NCBI GenBank assembly: GCA_016719295.1
Contig: JADKAF010000001.1
Location: forward strand, 186,001 to 250,000
DNA length: 64,000 nt
Source of the DNA: Planctomycetota bacterium
GTDB lineage: Bacteria > Planctomycetota > UBA1135 > JADKAF01
Direction: 5' to 3'
The translations under genes and the position numbers were made by a program. Below the pieces are notes generated by a model. It saw nothing but the letters and a program-made list of their open reading frames with translations, did no database searches and had not been told where the DNA came from. Below, piece by piece: positions 34,715 through 42,350 of the stretch (positions are counted from its first letter, which is position 1; the number at the start of each line of letters is the position of its first letter).

Positions 34715-36435
34715 TCTGCACCACCACCTCTCGCCGCGTCGAGCTTGTCGCGTTCCAAGTCGCTCCCTCCGCTGCCGCTGCTGGCGGTGATCGCATGACC
34801 TCGATTCGCATGCATTCCCTCGCGGCGGTTCGCGGCCGCGCCGAAGTCGGCCTGCTGTGGGTCATCTTCAGCTTCCTGCTGCTGCTGGCCGTCGGCTTCC
34901 TCGCCTTCGACGCGAGCTCGCGCGTCGAGGAGTCCCAGAGCAAGCTCGGCACGATCGAGAAAGCCAGCGCGGATCAGCTCGCGCAGCTCGAGTACTACAC
35001 CGCGCTGGTGCATCACGCGGCGTCGGTCCTGCCTTCGAGCGCGTGGTCCGGTTCGCGCCGCAACCCCTCTGCCGGCGATATCGCCGGCTTCCTGCTCCAG
35101 CTCGATCGGGACACCGCGGGCCTCCAGGCCGCGTCCGAGCCGGTCGCGAACCTGATGGCCGAGCTGCGCAAGTCCGCCGAGAACCTCGCCGTCGAGTACG
35201 ACCGCGTGTTCAAGAAGGCCGCGCAGGGCGAAGCCGAGGACGAAGAGGAAGCCGCGGCGAAGCGCAAGAGGGAAGAGCAGTGGCTCGCCCGCGACCAGAT
35301 GAAGGACCTGGCGCTGCTGCTCGCGTTCTCGCTGCCGCGCACGAGCTTCTCGGAATACGACATGCTCTCGAAGCGCGAGCAGGATGCGCTCGACGCCACG
35401 GCGAAGACCGCGGCTCAGGCGGCGCCCTACGCGGTGTCCTACCTCTCGGCGCTCGTGCGCGCGATGGCCACCGAGTACAGCCGTCTCTACGACGAGAACC
35501 AGCGCCTCGCGAACGACCTCTACCAGGCTGGCGCCGGCCGTGTGGCCCAGCTCGTCAGCGCTCGCGAGACCTTCGAGGACAGCTTCCGCAACAGCTCGTC
35601 GGGCATCACCAAGGCGACGCGCGACGTGGTGGATGTCGATCAGGGCACGGCGTTCCAGGTCTCCCTCGACACGGTTCGTTCGGCTCAGGCGAAGATCAAG
35701 TCGGCCCTCGAGAAGTCGATCGAGGGCACGAGTGAGGTCTACTCCGAGATGGGTGGGCCCTACCTCGCGGCGGTGCAGACGCTGCGCGATGCGGAGCAGA
35801 AGCTCGCGAAGTTCGAGCGCCGCTCGAAGGAGCTCGATCAGAAGCTCGCGTCGATCGTCGAGGACGAGCGCGTGCTCGTGCCGGCCATCGACGGCCGCGT
35901 GATCAAGGTCGCGCCGCTGCGCGGCTCGGTCTACATCGACCTCAACGCGTACCACCACATCGATCTCGGCATGCGCTTCGAGGTCTTCGGAGTCTCTCCG
36001 GAGAACCGCATCCGCGGCGAGCTGAACACGGGTCGCGTGCTCCTCGGCTCGATCCAGGTCACCGAGGTCGGTCGCAAGGGCGCCACGAGCACCGCGCGTA
36101 TCACGCGCGTCGTCGAGGACTCCCGCGCGTCCTGGGCTCTCTGGGAAGGCGCTTTGCTGGTGAACCGCCGCTACGACCCGGACTACGCACCGAAGGTCGC
36201 GCTGCTGGGCTCCTTCAAGGGCTTCCTCTCGCGCGAGACCCTGGCCGACCACCTGCGCGACCACAACTACGTCGTGCAGGAAGCCCCGGGCTATGACACC
36301 GACGTCGTGATCCGCGGCAACGGCGGCCTCGCGGTGGAGCCGACGGTCGATGGTCTCTCCACCTCGAGCCTCGGGATCCGGACCGTGGCCATGCGCCGCA
36401 TGCTGCGCATGCTGGGTCTCGAGATCCAGGACTGA
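34711..36435 (+). CDS. Membrane-anchored coiled-coil protein, second of a coupled pair
   Basis: A 574-residue protein whose ATG overlaps the TGA of its neighbour (ATGA) behind a strong GGGAGGTG Shine-Dalgarno. Met codons at 34795 and 34810 are alternative starts. One membrane helix (GLLWVIFSFLLLLAVGFLAFDASS, about residues 48-70) is followed by ~300 residues of helical, partly coiled-coil sequence, with a charged segment EAEDEEEAAAKRKREEQ near 170. A C-terminal beta module reads DGRVIKVAPLRGSVYIDLNA, IDLGMRFEVFGVSP, GSIQVTEVGRKGATSTARI. A terminal alpha/beta unit carries LADHLRDHNYVVQEAPGYDTDVVIRG. The beta module and terminal unit parallel those of the first gene, so the two are divergent paralogues that probably act as a pair in the envelope. 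Confidence 0.85.
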   Translation: MICTTTSRRVELVAFQVAPSAAAAGGDRMTSIRMHSLAAVRGRAEVGLLWVIFSFLLLLAVGFLAFDASSRVEESQSKLGTIEKASADQLAQLEYYTALVHHAASVLPSSAWSGSRRNPSAGDIAGFLLQLDRDTAGLQAASEPVANLMAELRKSAENLAVEYDRVFKKAAQGEAEDEEEAAAKRKREEQWLARDQMKDLALLLAFSLPRTSFSEYDMLSKREQDALDATAKTAAQAAPYAVSYLSALVRAMATEYSRLYDENQRLANDLYQAGAGRVAQLVSARETFEDSFRNSSSGITKATRDVVDVDQGTAFQVSLDTVRSAQAKIKSALEKSIEGTSEVYSEMGGPYLAAVQTLRDAEQKLAKFERRSKELDQKLASIVEDERVLVPAIDGRVIKVAPLRGSVYIDLNAYHHIDLGMRFEVFGVSPENRIRGELNTGRVLLGSIQVTEVGRKGATSTARITRVVEDSRASWALWEGALLVNRRYDPDYAPKVALLGSFKGFLSRETLADHLRDHNYVVQEAPGYDTDVVIRGNGGLAVEPTVDGLSTSSLGIRTVAMRRMLRMLGLEIQD

Positions 36436-36459
36436 TCCGCGCCCCGGCGCGCTGACGAA

Positions 36460-36503
36460 CTTCACGCGCGCTACGGGTCGGCTTCACGCGCGATACGGGC
36501 CGG
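36460..36503. repeat. Two tandem 22-bp repeats
   Basis: CTTCACGCGCGCTACGGGTCGG at 36460-36481 is followed directly by a copy with two changes at 36482-36503, in the spacer between the coiled-coil pair and tatC. Role unknown. Confidence 0.8.
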
Positions 36504-36549
36504 CGGTCGGAGCCAAGCTCCGCGCGCGGTCGCCAGCCGAGGGCTGGAA

Positions 36550-36586
36550 GCGGGGGCACCCTTCCTAGGGCGCCCCCGCGCCGTTT
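36550..36586 (+). terminator. Hairpin terminator after the coiled-coil pair
   Basis: GCGGGGGCACCC (36550-36561) pairs with GGGCGCCCCCGC (36568-36579) with one mismatch and a 6-nt loop, followed by GCCGTTTAT. It separates the coiled-coil pair from tatC. Confidence 0.65.
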
Positions 36587-36626
36587 ATCCTCTCCCGCTT
36601 CGGTGCTGGCCGACGAAGGCGAGGAC

Positions 36627-37442
36627 ATGGTCTCGGATCGCGATCGACAGAAGGAAGAAGACGAGCGGATGCGTTCTTCGCGCATGTCGTTCGGCGATCA
36701 CCTGGAGGAGCTCCGCAAGCGCGTCTTGTGGAGCCTGATCGTCCTCGGGGTCTGCCTGTTCACCGCGTTCTTCTTCTACGAGCCGGTCCTCGAGTTCTTC
36801 ATCGCGCCCTACCTCGAGATCGCCGCCGAGGCGAACGCGGAGGCGGGTCGGGTGCTGCTGGGCCCGCTGCAGACCGTCGGCGTGACCGACGGCTTCTTCG
36901 CCGCGATGAAGGCGTCCTTCCTCGTCGCCGCCGCGGTGGCAGGGCCGTTTCTGCTCTACCAAGCGTGGCAATTCATCGCGGCGGGGCTCTATACGCACGA
37001 GCGGAAGACGGTGCTCTACTACCTGCCGATGTCCGTGACGCTGTTCGCCGCGGGTACGGTTTTCGGCTACCTCGCGGTGGTACCCGTCTCGCTGAAATTC
37101 CTGCTCCTGTTCCTGAACATGAACGGTGTTGCCTCGGAGCTCACGCTCTCGAACTACCTCTCGTTCTTGTTCCTGTTCTCGCTGCTCCTCGGCCTGATCT
37201 TCCAGATCCCGATGATCATGCTCTTCCTCGCCCGCACGGGCATGGTCGAGCCCGCCTGGTACTCGAAGCAGCGCCGGATGTTCATCTTCCTGGCGGTCGT
37301 CCTCTCGGCTCTGCTCACGCCGACCCCCGATCCCTTCACGCTGTTCCTGGTCGCCGGGCCCATGATCCTGCTCTTCGAGCTCGGGCTCTTGCTGGCGCGC
37401 TTCGCCTACCGCAAGCGCGCCGAACTCGCCGAGCCCGTCTGA
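36627..37442 (+). CDS. tatC: Sec-independent protein translocase TatC
   Basis: A 271-residue integral membrane protein, the twin-arginine signal-peptide receptor of the Tat export system. The conserved cytoplasmic N-terminal motif MSFGDHLEELRKRVLW appears at about residue 19. Six hydrophobic helices follow, with FLVAAAVAGPFLLYQAWQFIAAGLYTHERK covering the conserved F..K/P.Y.W block and LLTPTPDPFTLFLVAGPMILLFE near the end. The ATG at 36627 has GGCGAGG upstream; an in-frame GTG at 36603 is an alternative. TatA/B genes are not in this window. It follows a terminator, so it is probably transcribed from its own promoter, and it precedes the ychF-like gene by 74 bp. Confidence 0.96.
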   Translation: MVSDRDRQKEEDERMRSSRMSFGDHLEELRKRVLWSLIVLGVCLFTAFFFYEPVLEFFIAPYLEIAAEANAEAGRVLLGPLQTVGVTDGFFAAMKASFLVAAAVAGPFLLYQAWQFIAAGLYTHERKTVLYYLPMSVTLFAAGTVFGYLAVVPVSLKFLLLFLNMNGVASELTLSNYLSFLFLFSLLLGLIFQIPMIMLFLARTGMVEPAWYSKQRRMFIFLAVVLSALLTPTPDPFTLFLVAGPMILLFELGLLLARFAYRKRAELAEPV

Positions 37443-37516
37443 GTCGCGCGGCGACGCCGCTCAGCTTCGCTCACGTTCCCTTCTCTCTCTCTCCCTCTCG
37501 TTCCCTTCGAGACTCC

Positions 37517-38587
37517 ATGCGGATCGCGCTCATCGGTCGCCCCGGCTCGGGCAAGACGACGGCCTTCAACGCGCTCGGCGGGGCGCGCCAGAAGCTGCCC
37601 GGCACGCTGCAGGACGAATGCCCGGTCGTCTCGGTCGAGGTCCCCGACAGCCGCTTGCAGTGGCTCGCCGAGATGTACAAGCCGAAGAAGGTGACGCCGG
37701 CGCGCATGGAGTTCGCCGACTACCCGGGCTTGCCGAAGACCGAGGAGAAAGGGAAACCCGAGGTGCTGGCCTCGATCCGCGCTTGCGACGGGCTGGCGCT
37801 CGTCGTGCGCGCGTTCGAGACCGCGGATTACGCGTACGAGGAGCCGAAGGCGAACCCGCTCGCCGAGGCGCGCGGCATGCTTGAGGACCTGCTCTTCGGC
37901 GACTACGCGATCCTGGAGAAGCGCGTCGAGAAGCTGCGCACGCAGGTGACGCGCCCCACGAAGACCCAGGAGCAGGATCGGCGCGAGCTCACGACGCTCG
38001 AGAAGGTGCTGCACGAGGTCATCGAGGGCGGCAAGCGCTTGAACCAGCTCGAGCTCGGCCGCGAAGAGGAGATGCTGCTGCGCGGCTTCCGCTTCGCCAG
38101 CCAGAAGCCGGTGCTCGTGCTCTGGAATCACTCCGGCAACGCGCCCGATGTCGCCGTCGTGGCGAAGGAGCTCGGCCTCTCGACCGAGAGCGTGCTGCCG
38201 CTGCAGGCCTCGGTGGAGGAAGAGATCGCCTCGCTCGCTCCCGAGGATCGCGAGCTCTTCCTCGCCGAATACGGCATCGCGCAGCCCGTGCGCGAGCGCA
38301 TCATCCAGGTCGCCTACGCCTCGATCGGCCTCTGCTCGTTCCTCACGGCGGGTGAGGACGAGGTGCGCGCGTGGACGATCTCGCGCGGCGACTCCGCCGT
38401 CGCCGCCGCGGGCCGCATCCACTCCGACATCGCGCGCGGGTTCATCCGCGCGGAGACGATCGCCTTCGACGACCTGCGCGCCGCCGGCGACCTGCGCGCC
38501 GCGAAGGCCGCCAACAAGGTGCGGCTCGAAGCGAAGGACTACGTCGTGAAGGACGGCGACATCATGAACTTCCGCTTCAGCGTCTGA
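37517..38587 (+). CDS. ychF: YchF/Obg-family ATPase (divergent) with TGS domain
   Basis: A 356-residue TRAFAC-class P-loop protein. G1 is IGRPGSGKTTAFNAL, where ordinary YchF has GxPNVGKST. G3 is FADYPGLPK (usual DIAGLVKGA). The G4 region reads VLVLWNHSGNA (usual NxxE/NxKD). Residues ~120-200 are the coiled insertion (EKRVEKLRTQVTRPTK). The C-terminal TGS domain is well conserved (AAGRIHSDIARGFIRAETI, EAKDYVVKDGDIMNFRFSV). YchF binds ATP and associates with ribosomes and stress proteins. The altered nucleotide motifs suggest a distinct subfamily or altered specificity. It stands 3 bp before cinA, probably cotranscribed. Confidence 0.85.
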   Translation: MRIALIGRPGSGKTTAFNALGGARQKLPGTLQDECPVVSVEVPDSRLQWLAEMYKPKKVTPARMEFADYPGLPKTEEKGKPEVLASIRACDGLALVVRAFETADYAYEEPKANPLAEARGMLEDLLFGDYAILEKRVEKLRTQVTRPTKTQEQDRRELTTLEKVLHEVIEGGKRLNQLELGREEEMLLRGFRFASQKPVLVLWNHSGNAPDVAVVAKELGLSTESVLPLQASVEEEIASLAPEDRELFLAEYGIAQPVRERIIQVAYASIGLCSFLTAGEDEVRAWTISRGDSAVAAAGRIHSDIARGFIRAETIAFDDLRAAGDLRAAKAANKVRLEAKDYVVKDGDIMNFRFSV

Positions 38588-38590
38588 TCC

Positions 38591-39934
38591 ATGAGCGCGG
38601 AGCAGCGCAGCGGACAGCCGGCTTCGTCGACGCGCCCGCGCGTCGCGGTGATCTCGGTCGGCGACGAGCTGATCGATGGGCTCTATCCGGATCTCAACTC
38701 GCCGCTGATCGCGCGCGAGGCGAGCGCCCTCGGCCTCGAGGTCGCGGGCTTCCGCGTCGTGGGGGACGGTATCGGCGCGCTGCGCGACGAGCTGCTCTCC
38801 CTCGCGCCGCGGGTGGACGAGATCATCGTCTCGGGCGGACTCGGGCCCACGGAGGACGATCGCACGCGTGCCGAGGTCGCCGCCGCGGCGGGAGTGGAGC
38901 TCGTCGAAGACCCGCAGGCGCTCGTCGAGGTGCGCGCGTGGTTCGAGGCGCGCCAGCGCGTCTGGGCCGAGAGCAATCGCGTGCAGGCGCTGTTCCCGCG
39001 CGGCGCGCGCGTGCTCGCGAATCCCGTCGGGACCGCGCCCGGGTTCGCGCTGCGCTTGCAGCGCGCGGAAGTGAGCTGCCTGCCCGGACCGCCGCGCGAG
39101 CTCGAGCGCTTGCTGCGCGATCACGTGCTGCCGCGCTGGACGGCGCTGCCTTCGCGCGCGCACGTCGCCGTGCGGCGCCTGCACGCGAGCGGCATCTCGG
39201 AGGCGGCGCTCGGCGAGCGCATCCGCGAGTGGATGCTTCCGACGCCGGGGCGGCGCTGCGGCATCACCGCGCGGAAGGGCATCCACACGATCGCGCTGCG
39301 CGTCGAGGCCGAGAGCCAAGAGAGCGCCGCCCGTCAGCTCGTGCGCTGGGAAGGCGAGGCGCGCGAACGATTGCGCGACGTGCTCTTCGGCGCGGACGGC
39401 CAGACGCTGCAGGAGGTGCTCGTCGCGGCCCTCGTCGCGCGCGGGCTGCACGTCGCGACGGCGGAGTCCTGCACCGGCGGCTTGATCGCGCGGGCGATCA
39501 CCGACGTTGCCGGCTCGTCCGCGGCCTTCGGCTGGGGCTGGGTGAGCTACGCGAACGAGGCCAAGATGGGGGCGCTAGGTGTGCGGGCCGAGGTGCTCGA
39601 ACGCCATGGCGCCGTCAGCGCGGAGGTCGCGCTGGAGCTCGCCGAGGGCGCGCGTCGACGCAGCGGTGCCGGGCTCGCGATCGCGACGACCGGCGTCGCG
39701 GGGCCGACGGGAGGAAGCGCGGAGAAGCCCGTCGGGCTCGTCTGGTTCGCGATCTCGTTCGGAGCGGAGACGCGGGCTTACCGGCGCGCCTGGCCGCCGC
39801 TCGGCCGATCGCTGATCCGCGATATCGCCTCTCGCGAGGCGCTCTTCTTGGCGCTGCGCACCGTCGAGGGGCACGCGCCCGAGGCGCAGGCGGCGCGGCC
39901 GTTCGCGCCGGAGCGCGGAGGATTCGAAGCATGA
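38591..39934 (+). CDS. cinA: CinA family nicotinamide-nucleotide amidohydrolase / competence-damage protein
   Basis: A 447-residue two-domain protein. The N-terminal MoaB/MogA-like (COG1058) domain has AVISVGDELIDGLYPDLNS, DEIIVSGGLGPTEDDRT and CLPGPPRELERLL, associated with ADP-ribose pyrophosphatase activity in some members. The C-terminal PncC domain has HVATAESCTGGLIARAITDV, YANEAKMGALGV, GAVSAEVALELAEGAR and TTGVAGPTGGSAEKPVGLVW, the NMN deamidase domain that returns NMN to NAD synthesis. Both halves are complete. ATG at 38591. The stop overlaps the moaD ATG (ATGA), coupling this gene to molybdopterin-synthase genes. Confidence 0.95.
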   Translation: MSAEQRSGQPASSTRPRVAVISVGDELIDGLYPDLNSPLIAREASALGLEVAGFRVVGDGIGALRDELLSLAPRVDEIIVSGGLGPTEDDRTRAEVAAAAGVELVEDPQALVEVRAWFEARQRVWAESNRVQALFPRGARVLANPVGTAPGFALRLQRAEVSCLPGPPRELERLLRDHVLPRWTALPSRAHVAVRRLHASGISEAALGERIREWMLPTPGRRCGITARKGIHTIALRVEAESQESAARQLVRWEGEARERLRDVLFGADGQTLQEVLVAALVARGLHVATAESCTGGLIARAITDVAGSSAAFGWGWVSYANEAKMGALGVRAEVLERHGAVSAEVALELAEGARRRSGAGLAIATTGVAGPTGGSAEKPVGLVWFAISFGAETRAYRRAWPPLGRSLIRDIASREALFLALRTVEGHAPEAQAARPFAPERGGFEA

Positions 39935-40170
39935 AGATCGCGGTCTTGCTCTTCGCCGGGCTGCGCGAGGCGACCGGCGAGAGCCGCGTCGAGCTCGAGC
40001 TCGGCGACGGCGCCACGGTGGGCGATGCGCAGGCCGAGCTGCTGCGGCGCTTCCCCGCGCTGCGCGAGCGGCGCTATGCGTTCGCGCTCGATCATCACTA
40101 CGCGACGGCGGCGACCGCGCTCGGCAGCGCGCGCGAGCTCGCGCTGATCCCGCCGGTGAGCGGAGGCTAG
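39931..40170 (+). CDS. moaD: Molybdopterin synthase small subunit MoaD
   Basis: A 79-residue ubiquitin-like sulfur carrier. KIAVLLFAGLREATG is the first strand-loop, EDGATV-type sequence (LGDGATVGDAQAELLRR) the helix, and the chain ends LIPPVSGG with the C-terminal Gly-Gly that is adenylated and thiocarboxylated. Length is standard. The ATG overlaps the cinA stop and moaE follows 4 bp downstream, so the three form one operon. Confidence 0.95.
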   Translation: MKIAVLLFAGLREATGESRVELELGDGATVGDAQAELLRRFPALRERRYAFALDHHYATAATALGSARELALIPPVSGG

Positions 40171-40174
40171 CGCG

Positions 40175-40603
40175 ATGACCTCGTCCCGCTGCGAGCTGCG
40201 CTTCACGAGCGCGTGCATCGCGCTCGAGCCGCTGCTCGAGGAAGTGCGCAGCGACGGCGATGGCGCCGTGGTGAGCTTCCTCGGCGTCGTGCGCGACCAC
40301 GCGCGCGGCAAGCGCGTGCGCTTCCTCGACTACGAGGCCTATCCGCCGATGGCCGAGGTGCAGATGCGCCTCCTCTTCGAGGAAGCGCGCGAGCGCTTCG
40401 GCTTGGAGCGCGCCCTCGTCGTGCATCGCACGGGGCGCCTGCAGATCGGCGAGGCCTCGGTCGCGATCGCGGTGGCGACGCCTCACCGCGCCGCGGGCTT
40501 CGAGGCCTGCCGGCACTTGATCGATCGGCTGAAGGAGACCGTCCCGATCTGGAAGAAGGAGACCTACGAGGACGGCTCCGCCTGGATCGGCGAGCGCTCC
40601 TGA
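40175..40603 (+). CDS. moaE: Molybdopterin synthase catalytic subunit MoaE
   Basis: A 142-residue protein that with MoaD converts cyclic pyranopterin monophosphate to molybdopterin. Motifs are GAVVSFLGVVRDHARGKRV, LDYEAYPPMAEVQM, VVHRTGRLQIGEASVAIAV and the active-site segment RLKETVPIWKKETYEDGSAWI with the catalytic lysines. CGGAGG ahead of the ATG is a good ribosome-binding site. Operon partner of cinA and moaD. Confidence 0.96.
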   Translation: MTSSRCELRFTSACIALEPLLEEVRSDGDGAVVSFLGVVRDHARGKRVRFLDYEAYPPMAEVQMRLLFEEARERFGLERALVVHRTGRLQIGEASVAIAVATPHRAAGFEACRHLIDRLKETVPIWKKETYEDGSAWIGERS

Positions 40604-40727
40604 GCGCGCGGCATGCCGCCGCACGGGCCGCGGCCCGACGTGGAGAGTGAACGCGCCATCTCCTAAGATCTCCGCCAACGCATCCCCTGATTCCGACGCC
40701 TTCGCCGCGCGAGCGGCCACCGAATCC

Positions 40728-42347
40728 ATGCAGCGCGAAACCCTCGAAGTCGATGTCCTGCTCGTCGGCGCCGGCGCGGCGACCCTCTCCTGCGCGATCC
40801 GCTTGAAGCAGCTGCTGCAGGCGATCGGCAAGGACGACGTCTCGATGCTGGTGATCGAGAAGGGCGAGGAGGTCGGCCATCACCAGCTCTCCGGAGCCGT
40901 GCTCGATCCGCGCGCCCTCGACGAGCTCCTGCCGAGCTGGAGGCAGGAGGGCTTTCCGATCGATGGCACCGTGAGCAGCGACGAGCTGCGCCTGCTCACC
41001 GCGCGCGCGTCGTTCGCGGCACCCGGCTTCGCGGTCCCGAAGGGTCTGCAGAACCACGGCAAGCCCATCGTCTCGCTGCAGAAGATGGTCGCGTGGCTCG
41101 GCAAGCGCGCCGAGTCGCTCGGCATCGACGTCTACGCCGGCTTCCCCGGTGCCGAGATCCTCTGGGACGGCGATCGCGTGATCGGCGTGCGCATGGTCGA
41201 CATGGGCCTCGACAAGCACGGCCAGAAGAAGTCGACCTATCAGCCCGGGATGGACATCCAGGCGAAGATCACGGTCTTCGGCGAAGGCTCGCGCGGCTCC
41301 CTGACCAAGCAGCTGGTGCAGCGCCTCCAGCTCGCCGGCGAGAACCCGCAGGTCTACGAGACCGGCTGCAAAGAAGTCTGGAAGGTGAAGCGCGGCATCC
41401 CCGGCCGCGTCATCCACACGCTGGGCTTCCCGCTCGACAGCGCGACCTACGGCGGCGGCTGGGTCTACGGCCTCGATCAGGATCGCGTCTCGATCGGCCT
41501 CGTCGTGGGGCTCGACTCCGGCAACCCGACGACCAACCCGCACGACCTCTTCCAGCGCTGGAAGACGCATCCGCTGCTCCGCGAGATCCTGGAGGGCGGC
41601 GAGATGCTGCGCTACGGCGCGAAGACGATTCCGTCGGGCGGCTACTGGTCGATGCCCCGCTTCTACGGCGACGGCTTCGCGATCGTCGGCGACTCGGCGG
41701 GCTTCGTGAACATGATGCGCCTGAAGGGCATCCACCTCGCGATGAAGTCGGGCATGCTCGCGGCCGAAGCGATCGCCGAGGCGCTCGCGAAGGACGATGT
41801 CTCCGCCGCGACGCTCTCGAGCTACCGCACGGCGTTCGAGAGCTCGTGGGCGAAGGAGGAGCTCTATCGCGCGCGGAACTTCCGCCAGGGCTTCGTCGCG
41901 GGGCGCATCCCGGGCCTGCTGCGCGCGGGCCTGCAGATGGCTCTCGGCGGCCGCATCCTGAAGGACCGCCTGCCGATCCACGAGGATCACGAAGCGTACG
42001 CGCACGCGGGGCACGCGGCCCCTCAGCCGAAGATGAAGTACGACGACGTGCTCACCTTCGAGCGCCTGAAGGACGTCTACCACTCGGGAACGGTGCACGA
42101 GGAGGATCAGCCCTGCCACCTCGTCGTCACCGAGCCCGATGTCTGCCTCACGCGCTGCAAGGAAGAGTACGGCAACCCCTGCCAGCACTTCTGCCCGGCG
42201 CAGGTCTACGAGTGGCGCGGCGACCACTTGGAGATCAACGCGAGCAACTGCGTGCACTGCAAGACCTGCGACGTCGCCGACCCGTACCAGATCATCAATT
42301 GGGTCACGCCCGAAGGCGGCGGCGGCCCCAAGTACCTAGAGCTGTAG
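40728..42347 (+). CDS. Electron-transfer-flavoprotein:ubiquinone oxidoreductase
   Basis: A 539-residue enzyme feeding electrons from ETF (fatty-acid and amino-acid dehydrogenases) into the quinone pool. The FAD motif is VDVLLVGAGAATLSCAIRLKQL, where the third glycine of GxGxxG is a threonine. Later blocks are GHHQLSGAVLDPRALDELLP, VFGEGSRGSLTKQL, GGGWVYGLDQDRVSIGLVVGLD and VGDSAGFVNMMRLKGIHLAMKSG. The C-terminal 4Fe-4S cysteines are in CPAQVYEW, NCVHCKTCDVADP and upstream. ATG 40728 matches the usual family start; an in-frame GTG at 40647 would add 27 residues but has only a poorly spaced Shine-Dalgarno. The etfAB genes are not in this window. pepA begins 3 bp later. Confidence 0.94.
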   Translation: MQRETLEVDVLLVGAGAATLSCAIRLKQLLQAIGKDDVSMLVIEKGEEVGHHQLSGAVLDPRALDELLPSWRQEGFPIDGTVSSDELRLLTARASFAAPGFAVPKGLQNHGKPIVSLQKMVAWLGKRAESLGIDVYAGFPGAEILWDGDRVIGVRMVDMGLDKHGQKKSTYQPGMDIQAKITVFGEGSRGSLTKQLVQRLQLAGENPQVYETGCKEVWKVKRGIPGRVIHTLGFPLDSATYGGGWVYGLDQDRVSIGLVVGLDSGNPTTNPHDLFQRWKTHPLLREILEGGEMLRYGAKTIPSGGYWSMPRFYGDGFAIVGDSAGFVNMMRLKGIHLAMKSGMLAAEAIAEALAKDDVSAATLSSYRTAFESSWAKEELYRARNFRQGFVAGRIPGLLRAGLQMALGGRILKDRLPIHEDHEAYAHAGHAAPQPKMKYDDVLTFERLKDVYHSGTVHEEDQPCHLVVTEPDVCLTRCKEEYGNPCQHFCPAQVYEWRGDHLEINASNCVHCKTCDVADPYQIINWVTPEGGGGPKYLEL

Positions 42348-42350
42348 TCG

